From contig NZ_JAPNKA010000001.1 of the NCBI RefSeq assembly GCF_026626635.1, positions 3,472,001 to 3,536,000 on the forward strand: DNA of 64,000 nt. Reading direction: 5' to 3'. Source of the stretch: Archangium lansingense. Its GTDB lineage: Bacteria > Myxococcota > Myxococcia > Myxococcales > Myxococcaceae. Each line of letters opens with the position of its first letter. Within the stretch, counting starts at the first letter, position 1. This document shows positions 51,301 through 58,557 of the stretch, in pieces. The position numbers and the translations under genes were made by a program. A model generated the notes under the pieces. The model saw nothing but the letters and a program-made list of their open reading frames with translations. It did not search any database and was not told where the DNA came from.

Positions 51301-51904
51301 GCTGCGCGGCGGCCGCATGCAGGCCAAGGCCGTGTTCCGCTTCTTCAAGGCGGGCAGTGACGGCAACCGCATCCACCTCTTCGACGGGGAGACGGGCCAG
51401 CCGGGCGTGGTGTTCGAGCTGCCTCGCCAGGAGAAGACGGGCGGGTTGTGCCTGGCCGACTTCGTCACGCCGCTGCAGAACGGCGAGCCGCGCGACAGCC
51501 TGGCCATGTTCGTGGTGACGGCCGGCCAGGGCATTCGCGAGCTGAGCGAGGAGTACAAGGCGAAGGGCGAGTTCCTGAAGATGCACGCCGTGCAGGCGCT
51601 CGCGCTGGAGACGGCCGAGGCCTACGCCGAGCTGCTCCACACCCAGCTGCGCAGCATGTGGGGCTTCCCGGACAAGCCGGACATGACGATGCTCGAGCGG
51701 TTCCGCGCCGAGTACCAGGGCAAGCGTTACTCCTTCGGTTACCCGGCGTGTCCCCGCCTGGAGGACCAGACGCTGCTCTTCCAGGCCCTGCGGCCCGAGG
51801 AGATCGGCGTTCAGCTCACCGACGGCTGCATGATGGAGCCGGAGGCCAGCGTCTCCGCGCTCGTCTTCCACCACCCCCAGGCTCACTATTTCTCCGTGAC
51901 GTGA
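48389..51904 (+). CDS. metH: Cobalamin-dependent methionine synthase
   Basis: A 1171-residue MetH with all four modules. The homocysteine domain (1-330) has the zinc cysteines Cys245, Cys308 and Cys309 (NCATGP and GGCCGTHTGH). The folate domain (about 345-620) begins VGERTNVIGSKKF. The cobalamin region (about 640-880) has the axial-ligand motif GDVHDIGKN with His739. The activation domain (about 930-1171) includes RYSFGYPACPRLEDQ, which binds SAM. It transfers the methyl of methyltetrahydrofolate to homocysteine. It is co-translated with its ArsR-methyltransferase neighbour; the length is close to the usual 1200 residues. Confidence 0.96.
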   Translation: MSSHLPAPLPPPPGQHGRRVEALRAALRERVLVLDGAMGTLLQARNLKAADFGGAEYEGCNENLVLTRPDVIEDIHASYFASGADVTETDSFGGTPVVLGEFGLSHKAMEINIAASKLALNAAEAAEAKDGRMRWVAGSIGPTTKAISVTGGITFEELVDNFAVQAEGLALGGSDYLLIETCQDTRNVKAALLGCERAFRKLGWKLPVAVSGTIEPMGTMLAGQSVEALAASLEHVELLYLGLNCATGPEFMTDHIRSLAAMSPFAVSCVPNAGLPDENGHYLESPEMLARSLRRFCEQGWLNVVGGCCGTHTGHVSAIAEAVKGLVPRRQLPPPRSTLSGVDFLEVRDEERPVIVGERTNVIGSKKFKELIIAGQLEDASEIARAQVKRGAQVIDICLANPDRDELEDMRRFLEVVVKKVRVPLMIDSTDENVLAMALTYSQGKAIINSVNLEDGEERFEKVVPLAREFGAALVVGCIDEKGMAVSRQRKLEVAERSLELLTGKYGMKAEDLYFDPLVFPCASGDAQYTGSAVETIEGVRLIKQRFPQCKTVLGISNVSFGLPTAGREVLNSVFLYHCVQAGLDMALVNSEKLERYPSLPPEERQLSEDLLYNRVADPITPFAAHFRERKPKKADVSTLPLEERLQRYIIEGSRDGLHADLDLAMEKYAPLEIINGPLMKGMDEVGRLFGANELIVAEVLQSAESMKAAVSYLEPRMSKAQAASRGKIVLATVKGDVHDIGKNLVEIILANNGFQVVNLGIKVPPEQLVQAVREHSPDILGLSGLLVKSAHQMVSTAEDLKRQGVDVPILVGGAALSRNFVDRNIAPAYGGGTVAYAQDAMSGLELAKQIVDPKAHEKLKGELAERRTKLSQQDKDRPKVSAPVVAVRSKEVPILEQVPPAPDYARHVLTNTPLDTIWRFINPVMLYGRHLGLRTASRALGTPAEAELAKTEEGRKALALKEQVEAIKGPLRGGRMQAKAVFRFFKAGSDGNRIHLFDGETGQPGVVFELPRQEKTGGLCLADFVTPLQNGEPRDSLAMFVVTAGQGIRELSEEYKAKGEFLKMHAVQALALETAEAYAELLHTQLRSMWGFPDKPDMTMLERFRAEYQGKRYSFGYPACPRLEDQTLLFQALRPEEIGVQLTDGCMMEPEASVSALVFHHPQAHYFSVT

Positions 51905-52029
51905 GTGGTTGACGTCGGAGTAGGGAACAGGGAGATGTGAGGCTACCTGGGGCGGTTTTGTCCCAGAGTGGTAGATTTCCAAGCTCACTGCTGGCGCGGT
52001 GGGGCCTACTGCCTCATCCCTGGGGGCCC

Positions 52030-53028
52030 ATGAGCACGCATCGTCCGGAAGGCCGTCATTTCGGAGTCGTTCGAGAGCTGAAGAACCAGTACGCGGAGGC
52101 TCAGTCTCCGGACATTCCGAAGGAGCACCTCGAGCGCATCCAGGCACGGGTGAAGGAGCTGTTGCCCGCACTGATGGCCTGGCGGGAGCGCTTTCCGGCC
52201 ATCCTCGCCTCGCGGCTCAAGCCCGCCACGTTGGGGAGTGTTGCTGGCCACCCGGACGTGACGTTCGAGCAGCACCTGCTCATCGCCAAGACGGGGCTGC
52301 TGGTGTTCGCGGTGGACGACATCGCCGATGGGGAGATCGGCTCGCTGGAGGATGCGCAGCTGCAAGCCGCGCTCGAGCGCTATGTGGAGACCGCTCGGGC
52401 TCCGGACTCCCAGGACTGGACGGGGACGGACGAGGCCAGCGTCGTGGGGGCCGCGGTGCAGGACGTGGCGAGGCAGCTTCACGCGGCTGCCGGGGCGCGG
52501 CGCTACCTGGCGCTCTGGCAGGAGCACTTCCGTCGCATGTGCTCCGGCCACCTGACGGAGCTGCGAGACAAGCGCCGCTACCAGCAGGACGGTGCGTTGC
52601 CCTCGCTGGAGCACTACCTGGACGTGTCGCGGTGGACTTGCGGCGCGCCCATGTACCACAGCGCGGCGCTCGTGGTGCTCGGGCCGGAGCTGTCGGCGGA
52701 TCCACTCGAAGAGCCTCGCATCGAGCGCGCCCTGTCGGACATGGCGCTGTTGAGCCGGTGGATGAATGACGTGCGCAGCCTGGAGCGCGAGCGCGCCGAG
52801 GGGAAGTTCAACAGCCTGACCCTGCTGTGCGCTGCGGGCATGCCCGAGGCGCAAGCCGAGCGAGAGGCCGTGGAGCGCTCTGGCAAGCACCTCGAGTCGC
52901 TCGTGGATGTGGCAGGGAAGCTCCCCGAGTCCCTGCTGCCCTGGGGCAAGACGCTCGTGGCGACGGGCCACTTCAGCCGGATGTTCTACATGCAGCGCGA
53001 GTTCCACCATCCCGAGTCCAGCGGGTAG
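52030..53028 (+). CDS. Class I terpene synthase
   Basis: A 332-residue all-helical enzyme. The aspartate-rich metal motif is DDIADGE (96-102). The second metal triad is NDVRSLERE (246-254), an exact NDxxSxx(R/K)E. Arg201 in YLDVSRWTCGAP fits the diphosphate sensor about 46 residues before that triad. These are the marks of a class I terpene synthase that ionises the diphosphate of a prenyl substrate. The next gene encodes a class II cyclase, so this protein probably takes that enzyme's bicyclic diphosphate; the product is unknown. The ATG at 52030 is the first start after the metH region. Confidence 0.88.
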   Translation: MSTHRPEGRHFGVVRELKNQYAEAQSPDIPKEHLERIQARVKELLPALMAWRERFPAILASRLKPATLGSVAGHPDVTFEQHLLIAKTGLLVFAVDDIADGEIGSLEDAQLQAALERYVETARAPDSQDWTGTDEASVVGAAVQDVARQLHAAAGARRYLALWQEHFRRMCSGHLTELRDKRRYQQDGALPSLEHYLDVSRWTCGAPMYHSAALVVLGPELSADPLEEPRIERALSDMALLSRWMNDVRSLERERAEGKFNSLTLLCAAGMPEAQAEREAVERSGKHLESLVDVAGKLPESLLPWGKTLVATGHFSRMFYMQREFHHPESSG

Positions 53029-53067
53029 GAGCGATTCGCTCGCGCGGATGTGCCCCGAAGAGGTCTG

Positions 53068-54606
53068 ATGAATCGCATTCAGGAAGTCTTGCTGGCGGAG
53101 CTGCATTCGCTGATCTCCACCCTGGGATCGAAGGGCGGGCTGATGAGCCCGTCCGTCTATGACACGGCGCAGATCCTCATGACCCTGCCTCCGGCGGAGG
53201 GAGGGTGGCCTGCCGTGGAGTGGTTGCTGTCGCAGCAGCATCCCGATGGAGGCTGGGGAGACCCGGTCATGCCGCTGCACCGGGACATTCCCACCCTGGC
53301 GGCGGTGCTCGCGCTGCGCGGGTACGGCCGGCGCCAGGGGACCCGAGCCGCTATCCAGGAGGGCATTGCCTTCCTGCGCAAGCAGGCGGCGCTGTGGGCC
53401 ACCACGGCCCATGTGGACCTGCCCGTGGGCGGGGAGATCGTCCTGCCGGGGCTGCTGAATCAGCTCGACGCGGCCGGGGAGATGCACATTCCCCGCAGGC
53501 CCTACGGCAAGCTGCTCGAGTTCGGCGAGCGCAAGCGTCAGTCGGTCGCGAAGCTGCCGCTGCTGCCGGGCATGCCCTGGAATCACGTCTGGGAGATCAC
53601 CGGCACGGAGCCGTATCCGCAGCTCATCGACGGCTCGGGAGGCCTCAGCCACAGCCCGGCGGCAACGGCGGCGTGGGTGAAGGCGGCCTCGGGCCGGCCG
53701 GAGTTGGAGGAGACCGCGCAGCGCGCGCGCAGGTACCTGGCCAACGCCGAGCGTGCGTGCGAGATGGGCATTCCGGGTGTCAGCTCGACCATCTATCCGT
53801 TCGAGCGCTACGAGCAGCTCTTCGCACTCTACGCCTTGCAGATCGCCGGCGTGCTCAAGGACTCCCGCCTCGAGGGCGTGGTGGTGCCGATCGTCAAGGA
53901 GCTGGTCGCGGCCCTGGGCTCCAAGGGCATCGCCATGAGCGACCACTTCCTGCAAGACGGTGATGACACGGCAGCAGCCGTGATGTTGCTGCACGAGTTC
54001 GGCTACCCGGTCGACCTGTCCGTCCTCTACCGCTTCCAGAATGACGACCACTTCGTCGCCTACGCGGGCGAGCTGCACCCCTCTCCCACGGTGACGGCCC
54101 GCTGCATCCACGCCCTGATGGTGATGGGCCGGGACGTGGCTCCCTTCCAGCGTTTCCTGCTCGACCGCCGGGACGCGGATGGGCGCTGGACGGTGGACAA
54201 GTGGAACCGTTCCTGGCTGTACACGACGAGCCACGCCGCCATCGCCCTCATCGGCTCTCCGCACGTGGAGGAGCTGCGCGAAGCCGTCGAGGCCGTGCTC
54301 GTGTGCCAGAACCGCGACGGCGGCTGGAGCACCAATGGCCCCACCAACCTGACGGAGACGGCCTACGCGGTGCTGATGCTCGCCTACCTGGAGCGCCACG
54401 GCTTCACCCATCAGGGCATCAGCTTGTCGCTGGACCGCGCCTTCGCCTGGATGCTGCAGAACTACCGGCCCTTTGCCCGGCCCGACACCAAGGTGAAGTG
54501 TTGGATCGCCAAGGAGCTCTATCGGGTGGACCGCATCGACTCCATCTTCGAGCTGAGCGCCATGTTGATGCTCGACCAGCGCAAGTCGAAGGAGCGCGGC
54601 GTCTGA
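53068..54606 (+). CDS. Class II (DxDD) diterpene cyclase
   Basis: A 512-residue protein of the squalene/diterpene cyclase superfamily. The protonating motif is DGDD (297-300) in LQDGDDTAAAV. QW-like repeats are QQHPDGGWGD (56-65) and CQNRDGGWST (413-422), and GSGGLSHSPAATAAW and YPFERYEQLF recall bacterial copalyl-diphosphate synthases. The length (about 510) also fits bacterial class II diterpene cyclases, not the longer squalene-hopene cyclases. It should protonate a C20 diphosphate. It starts 39 bases after the class I gene (GAAGAGG ribosome site) and forms an operon with it. Confidence 0.9.
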   Translation: MNRIQEVLLAELHSLISTLGSKGGLMSPSVYDTAQILMTLPPAEGGWPAVEWLLSQQHPDGGWGDPVMPLHRDIPTLAAVLALRGYGRRQGTRAAIQEGIAFLRKQAALWATTAHVDLPVGGEIVLPGLLNQLDAAGEMHIPRRPYGKLLEFGERKRQSVAKLPLLPGMPWNHVWEITGTEPYPQLIDGSGGLSHSPAATAAWVKAASGRPELEETAQRARRYLANAERACEMGIPGVSSTIYPFERYEQLFALYALQIAGVLKDSRLEGVVVPIVKELVAALGSKGIAMSDHFLQDGDDTAAAVMLLHEFGYPVDLSVLYRFQNDDHFVAYAGELHPSPTVTARCIHALMVMGRDVAPFQRFLLDRRDADGRWTVDKWNRSWLYTTSHAAIALIGSPHVEELREAVEAVLVCQNRDGGWSTNGPTNLTETAYAVLMLAYLERHGFTHQGISLSLDRAFAWMLQNYRPFARPDTKVKCWIAKELYRVDRIDSIFELSAMLMLDQRKSKERGV

Positions 54607-54646
54607 GGCCAACGGGGCAGGCAGCAGTGGGTAGGCCCCTCGGCCC

Positions 54647-55498
54647 CTACCTGCACTGCAGGCCGAGCCAGGCCCGGTCGAACCGGCAGGCGCGCAAGTC
54701 CTGCTCGCGGATGAGCAGGTAGAGGTTGCCCCCATCTCCCCAGGTGAAGCCTGTCTGGTCGTCCGAGCCGATCTGCCAGAGCAGGCGCCAGGTGGAGGCA
54801 CCGGGCTCGAGCCGCCGCGCCTCGGGGGAGTCGAAGCCGCGCGAGCCGCCGGCGTACAGCCCATGGGTGACGAGCTGTGCCTCCAGGCGCGCGTCATTCT
54901 GTATCCACCAGGGATGGCCCTCGACCTGGTGCGCGTGCTCGCCGCCGGTGAGCCGCTCGCGCAGCACGAGGTAGTCGTCCGCCTGCTCCTGGCCCCACGC
55001 GTCCGCGGGCAGGGGCGCACGGCGGTCCCAGGGGTCTGGCAGGGAGACGCCGAGTCGCGGCTCCAACCGCAGGGGCAGGTCGAAGGCCAGCCCCGCCTCC
55101 TCCAGCTCTTTCGGGGGCGCGAGCGGCACGGCCTCGGAGCGGCGCGGCGTCCAGAGGAGCTTCCAGTATTCGCTGTCCTTGGGGTTGTAGCCCCAGCGCT
55201 GCTCCTGCGCGTCGTAGAAGAGGGCGAGGACTCCATCGCGGGGCAGGTGGGGGAGGGCCTCGCCCCGGCACTCGGCGAGCTCCGCGAAATCGAGCTGGCC
55301 CACGAAGACGAGTGGCCCCTGTGGCGAGCGGGGCCACAGCGTGCCCGGTGGGGCGAGCGGATGTCCTCCATAGCGGCACCCGGGCAGGTTTGGATCCTCC
55401 GCGTCCCGGGCGGAGAAGAGGAGGCAGGGAGCGGCAACGGACTCGATGCGCTCGTGCCAGGCCTGGAGCGAGGAGGGAAGGGGAGGGAGCTCGAGCAT
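54647..55498 (-). CDS. DUF1963 (YwqG-like) protein
   Basis: A 283-residue cytoplasmic protein with the YwqG/DUF1963 pattern: CRYGGHPLAPPGTLWPRS, LVFVGQLDFAEL, GVLALFYDAQEQRWG, HQVEGHPWWIQND, GDGGNLYLLIREQDL near the end. The function is unknown; family members occur as single genes in many bacteria. It converges on the terpene operon; the 40-base gap contains an imperfect stem (GGTAGG and CCTACC) that may end both transcripts. Confidence 0.88.
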   Translation of the reverse strand: MLELPPLPSSLQAWHERIESVAAPCLLFSARDAEDPNLPGCRYGGHPLAPPGTLWPRSPQGPLVFVGQLDFAELAECRGEALPHLPRDGVLALFYDAQEQRWGYNPKDSEYWKLLWTPRRSEAVPLAPPKELEEAGLAFDLPLRLEPRLGVSLPDPWDRRAPLPADAWGQEQADDYLVLRERLTGGEHAHQVEGHPWWIQNDARLEAQLVTHGLYAGGSRGFDSPEARRLEPGASTWRLLWQIGSDDQTGFTWGDGGNLYLLIREQDLRACRFDRAWLGLQCR

Positions 55499-55559
55499 GG
55501 GGAGGGCAGGCTACCCGACTCCGGGCAGTCTCTGGCCCTTCCGTGGTAGGGAAGGGGAC

Positions 55560-56477
55560 ATGATCATGCGCACGCTCGATCTCGATGGACCCGTTCACTA
55601 CAAGGACTTCGGTGGCTCCGGGCCGACCATGGTGCTCGTGCATGGGCTGGGAGGCTCGCACCACAACTGGATGATGGTGGGGGAGAAGCTGGCCCGGCGT
55701 GCGCGGGTGCTGGCCCTGGACCTGGTGGGCTTCGGCCTGACGCCGCCGGAGGGGCGCTCGGCGAGCATTCACGCCAACCAGGCGCTGCTGGATCGCTTCA
55801 TCCAGGCGGTGTCCCCTCACGAGCCCGTCCTCCTGATGGGCAACTCCATGGGCGGCGCCATCTCGGTGCTGCAAGCAGCGCGTCAGCCCCAGCGGGTGTC
55901 CGGGCTGGTGCTGGTGAACCCCGCACAGCCTCGGGCCGATGACACCGGGATGGAGGCGGGCGTGTTTCTCCAGTTCGCCGCCTACTCGATTCCGGGCCTG
56001 GGCGAGTTCTTCGTGAAGCGGCGCGCGGCCCGATTTGGGCCGGAGAAGCTGACGCTGGGCATGCTCAAGCTGTGCTGCCGGGACCTGTCGCGGTTCCCGG
56101 AGGGGGTAGTTCAGGCGCACGTGGACTTCGCCCGCGAGCGGCACGAGCGGATGCCCTGGAGCAACGAGACCTTCGTCGAGGCGGCGCGCTCGTTGGTGAT
56201 GCAGCTGCTGCGCAAGAAACAGTTCCGCGAGATGGAGAAGCGCATCCGGGTGCCCACGCTGCTGGTGCAGGGCTCCGAGGATCGGCTGGTGCCGGTGGCC
56301 AACTCGCGGGAGCTGGCGCGGGTGCGGCCGGACTGGACATATGTGGAGTACCCCGGAGTGGGCCACACGCCGATGATGGAGATTCCGGAGGAATTCATCT
56401 CCACGGTGGAGACGTGGCTGGACGGTCCGGGCCGGGCGGCACTGGGTGCGGAAGAGCGGGTAGCGCGGGCTTCCTGA
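55560..56477 (+). CDS. Alpha/beta hydrolase
   Basis: A 305-residue hydrolase with the oxyanion strand VLVHGLGGSHHNW, the nucleophile Ser96 in GNSMGGA, an acid in GSEDRLVP and the histidine in GVGHTPMME. No signal peptide or membrane segment is seen. It is of the lysophospholipase/haloalkane-dehalogenase-like type, but the substrate cannot be told. The ATG at 55560 has AAGGGGAC upstream. It is followed after 15 bases by the MetE-like gene. Confidence 0.88.
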   Translation: MIMRTLDLDGPVHYKDFGGSGPTMVLVHGLGGSHHNWMMVGEKLARRARVLALDLVGFGLTPPEGRSASIHANQALLDRFIQAVSPHEPVLLMGNSMGGAISVLQAARQPQRVSGLVLVNPAQPRADDTGMEAGVFLQFAAYSIPGLGEFFVKRRAARFGPEKLTLGMLKLCCRDLSRFPEGVVQAHVDFARERHERMPWSNETFVEAARSLVMQLLRKKQFREMEKRIRVPTLLVQGSEDRLVPVANSRELARVRPDWTYVEYPGVGHTPMMEIPEEFISTVETWLDGPGRAALGAEERVARAS

Positions 56478-56492
56478 GATAGACTCGGGAGC

Positions 56493-57584
56493 ATGAGCGC
56501 GCCGAACATCCGCCGGGCCATCCAATTGCTGCCCACTGGTGCCACCACCGGCATCGGAAGTCTTCCGCACACCCAACTCGAGATGGGCCTGCAGGCCGCG
56601 CTCGCGCTGGACATTCCCTTCCTGCCGCAGCTGCCGGTGGGACGGTCCTCGGAGTTCATGATTCCGCAGGCGCTCGAGGGGTTGCCGGGCCTGAGGTGGG
56701 ACGACGAGGGCATGTGCACGGTGGACCTGGGGGCGTGGGAGGCGGGGCGCGCGGACTTCCTGGCGCGGCTGGAGGCGGCGCTGTCCTCGGGAGCGCTGGA
56801 GTCCTTCGAGCCCTCGCTGGACAACTGCCGGGCCTGGAGGCCGTTCCTCTGGGAGGTGGAGAACCGGAAGCTGGCCTTCGCCAAGGCGCAGCTGGCGGGC
56901 CCCTTCACGGTGCGCTCGGTGGCGCGCACGAGCGAGGGGCTCGCGACGTTGGAAGTGCCGGGGCTGGATGAGGCCATCTTCCGGCTGGTGCTGGCGCGCT
57001 CGCTGGCGATGGTGAAGGCGCTGCGCCGGGCGGGGACGACGCCGCTCTTCTTCCTGGATGAGCCGGGCTTGTACGCCTTCGATCGCTCCAACCCGAGGCA
57101 CCTGCTGGCGATGCAGGAGTTGAGGCTGCTGGTGGTGGCGCTGCAGCGAGAGGGCGCGCTGGTGGGGGTGCACTGCTGCGGCAACACGGATTGGGCGAGC
57201 CTGCTGGACGCGGGGCTGGACGTGCTGTCGTTGGACGTGAGGCTGTCGCTGGACGCGGTGCTGGAGGAGTCGGGAGCGTTCTTGCGCTTCCTGGACTCGG
57301 GGGCGACGCTGAGCCTGGGCATCATCCCCACGGACCTGGCTTCCACATATGAGGTGGGGGAGCTGGTGGACGCGGTGGAGGTGTCGCTGAAGGCGGCGCT
57401 GCCGCCGGGACACACATTCGAGCGGGTGGGCTCGCAGGTATTGCTGACGCCGGCGTGTGGCCTGGCGATGCGCACGGTGGTGGACGCCGAGCGGATCCTC
57501 GAGCAGCTCAAGAGCGCGCAGCGGCGGCTCCGGGAGGCGCTGGTGGCCGAGAAGTCCTCCCCGAGGCCCCCATACGCCAGCTAA
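56493..57584 (+). CDS. MetE C-terminal-like (core-MetE/UROD fold) protein
   Basis: A 363-residue protein resembling the catalytic half of cobalamin-independent methionine synthase. It has the zinc-site histidine and cysteine in VGVHCCGNTDW (His227, Cys228 or Cys229), the acid in FFLDEPGL (Glu190), and the C-terminal zinc cysteine in LTPACGLAMRT. It lacks the MetE N-terminal folate half, so, like other short MetE proteins, it may use a different methyl donor or have another substrate. The genome also has MetH (48389-51904), so it is not a simple replacement. It follows the hydrolase by 15 bases. Confidence 0.78.
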   Translation: MSAPNIRRAIQLLPTGATTGIGSLPHTQLEMGLQAALALDIPFLPQLPVGRSSEFMIPQALEGLPGLRWDDEGMCTVDLGAWEAGRADFLARLEAALSSGALESFEPSLDNCRAWRPFLWEVENRKLAFAKAQLAGPFTVRSVARTSEGLATLEVPGLDEAIFRLVLARSLAMVKALRRAGTTPLFFLDEPGLYAFDRSNPRHLLAMQELRLLVVALQREGALVGVHCCGNTDWASLLDAGLDVLSLDVRLSLDAVLEESGAFLRFLDSGATLSLGIIPTDLASTYEVGELVDAVEVSLKAALPPGHTFERVGSQVLLTPACGLAMRTVVDAERILEQLKSAQRRLREALVAEKSSPRPPYAS

Positions 57585-57595
57585 CCCATCCCCGT

Positions 57596-57647
57596 CTGAA
57601 ACCCCACCACTGAAACCCCACCACTGAAACCCCACCACTGAACCCCC
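57596..57647 (+). repeat. Short tandem repeat, 14-base unit
   Basis: Three exact copies of CTGAAACCCCACCA (57596-57609, 57610-57623, 57624-57637) and a partial fourth run between the MetE-like stop and the palindromic repeat. It is non-coding, and copy number may vary between strains. Confidence 0.9.
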
Positions 57648-57680
57648 CCTCGCCCTCCGGGAGAGGGAAAGGGTGAGGGT
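57646..57680 (+). repeat. Dispersed palindromic repeat, intact copy
   Basis: A 35-base unit starting CCCCTCGCCCTCCGGGAGA and ending GGGTGAGGGT. The reconstructed target of the IS66 element (57711-57719 joined to 60316-60341) is a second copy that matches it at 30 of 35 positions. The core CCCTC..GGGAGAGGG also occurs in the hairpin at 25722-25744. Such units are REP-like extragenic repeats. Confidence 0.75.
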
Positions 57681-57711
57681 GCCAGTCACCTGGGTTGAGC
57701 CCGTGTAAGGC

Positions 57712-57719
57712 CCCTCTCC
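57712..57719 (+). repeat. IS66 target-site duplication, left
   Basis: CCCTCTCC directly precedes the left terminal repeat and equals the right flank at 60308-60315. Eight bases is the known duplication size for IS66. Confidence 0.9.
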
Positions 57720-57769
57720 GTAAGCCTCCGATCCAGCCCAGGTAGTGGAGGTGCTGGAGGGGTCGCAGA

Positions 57770-58171
57770 GTGCGCGGCGCGATGACGACGAACACAGCGA
57801 CGACAAAGACGGAGCCGGCGTGGTTGGAAGCAGCGCGGCAGCCGAGGTGGACCCCGGAGGTAGCAGCAGAGGTGGTGCGAGCGTGGGAGGCGGAAGGAGG
57901 TACGCAGTCGGCCTTCATGCGCAAGTACGGGTTACCGCGCGAGAGGCTGCGCTTCTGGACGCGCAGGCGAGAGGGAAAGGAGGGAGCGCGGACGGCCATG
58001 GCCTTCGTGCCCGTGGAGGTGGCGCCCGCCGAGCGGAGTGAGGTGGGGCGGGAGCAGGGGGAGGCGGTGCAGGTGGAGGTGGGCGGGGTGAGAGTGAGAG
58101 TGGATGCGAGAGCCAGCCAGGAGTTGGTGGCGCGGGTGCTGCGGGCGGTGAAGGAGGTGCAGGGGTGCTGA
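57770..58171 (+). CDS. tnpA: IS66 accessory protein TnpA
   Basis: A 133-residue accessory protein of IS66. The N-terminal part is a helix-turn-helix (WTPEVAAEVVRAWEAEGGTQ, SAFMRKYGLPRERLRFWTRR), as in IS66 Orf1, which likely binds the element ends. The C-terminal part is Glu/Val-rich. An ATG at 57782 (MTTNTAT) is an alternative start. Its stop overlaps the tnpB start. Confidence 0.88.
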   Translation: MRGAMTTNTATTKTEPAWLEAARQPRWTPEVAAEVVRAWEAEGGTQSAFMRKYGLPRERLRFWTRRREGKEGARTAMAFVPVEVAPAERSEVGREQGEAVQVEVGGVRVRVDARASQELVARVLRAVKEVQGC

Positions 58172-58509
58172 GGCTACCGGAGGGGGTGAGAATCTGGGTG
58201 GCGACGCAGCCGTGCGACATGCGCAAGCAGGCCGACGGGCTGAGCGCGCTGGTGCAGGGCAGTCTTGGGCAGCAGCCGAAGTCGGGCCACCTCTTCGTCT
58301 TCTTCTCGAGGAGAAGGGATTTCGTGCGCATTCTCTTCTGGGACGCCAACGGCTACTGCACCGTGAGCAAGAGACTGGAGGCGGGGCGCTTTCGGGTGCC
58401 GGCGCCCGTAGAGGGCCAGGCCGCGGTGCACCTGGAAGCGCGGCAGCTCGCGGAGTTGCTGTCGCTGGTGGAGGCCAGCAGCGCGGTACGGCGAGGCGAG
58501 GTGCATTGA
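58165..58509 (+). CDS. tnpB: IS66 accessory protein TnpB (Orf2)
   Basis: A 114-residue IS66 Orf2 protein. The family pattern is clear: RIWVATQPCDMRKQADGLSA, GHLFVFFSRRRDFVRILFWD and GYCTVSKRLEAGRF. It is required for transposition but its biochemical role is unknown. GTG 58165 is the start; it overlaps the tnpA stop by seven bases, typical of IS66 coupling. Confidence 0.93.
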   Translation: MLRLPEGVRIWVATQPCDMRKQADGLSALVQGSLGQQPKSGHLFVFFSRRRDFVRILFWDANGYCTVSKRLEAGRFRVPAPVEGQAAVHLEARQLAELLSLVEASSAVRRGEVH

Positions 58510-58557
58510 GTCCGCGCTTGCGCGCCCGGCCCCACTTCGTGCATAGGCACGGTGCGC

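Noticed and set aside
47696..52171. Very long open frame on the minus strand opposite metH (about 1490 codons).
   Set aside because: It is the antisense shadow of metH and its regulator; the composition is His/Arg/Leu/Ala-rich without domains, while the plus strand encodes an unambiguous MetH.
54607..54660. Strong terminator between the diterpene cyclase and DUF1963 genes.
   Set aside because: The inverted repeats are interrupted and short; it is mentioned only as a possible imperfect stem.
57596..57647. Short regular repeats considered as a CRISPR array.
   Set aside because: The 14-base units are contiguous without spacers, and no cas genes are nearby.
52006..57806. Long minus-strand frames opposite the terpene and hydrolase genes.
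   Set aside because: The high GC content leaves antisense frames open. The predicted peptides are low complexity, and only the DUF1963 gene on that strand has family motifs.
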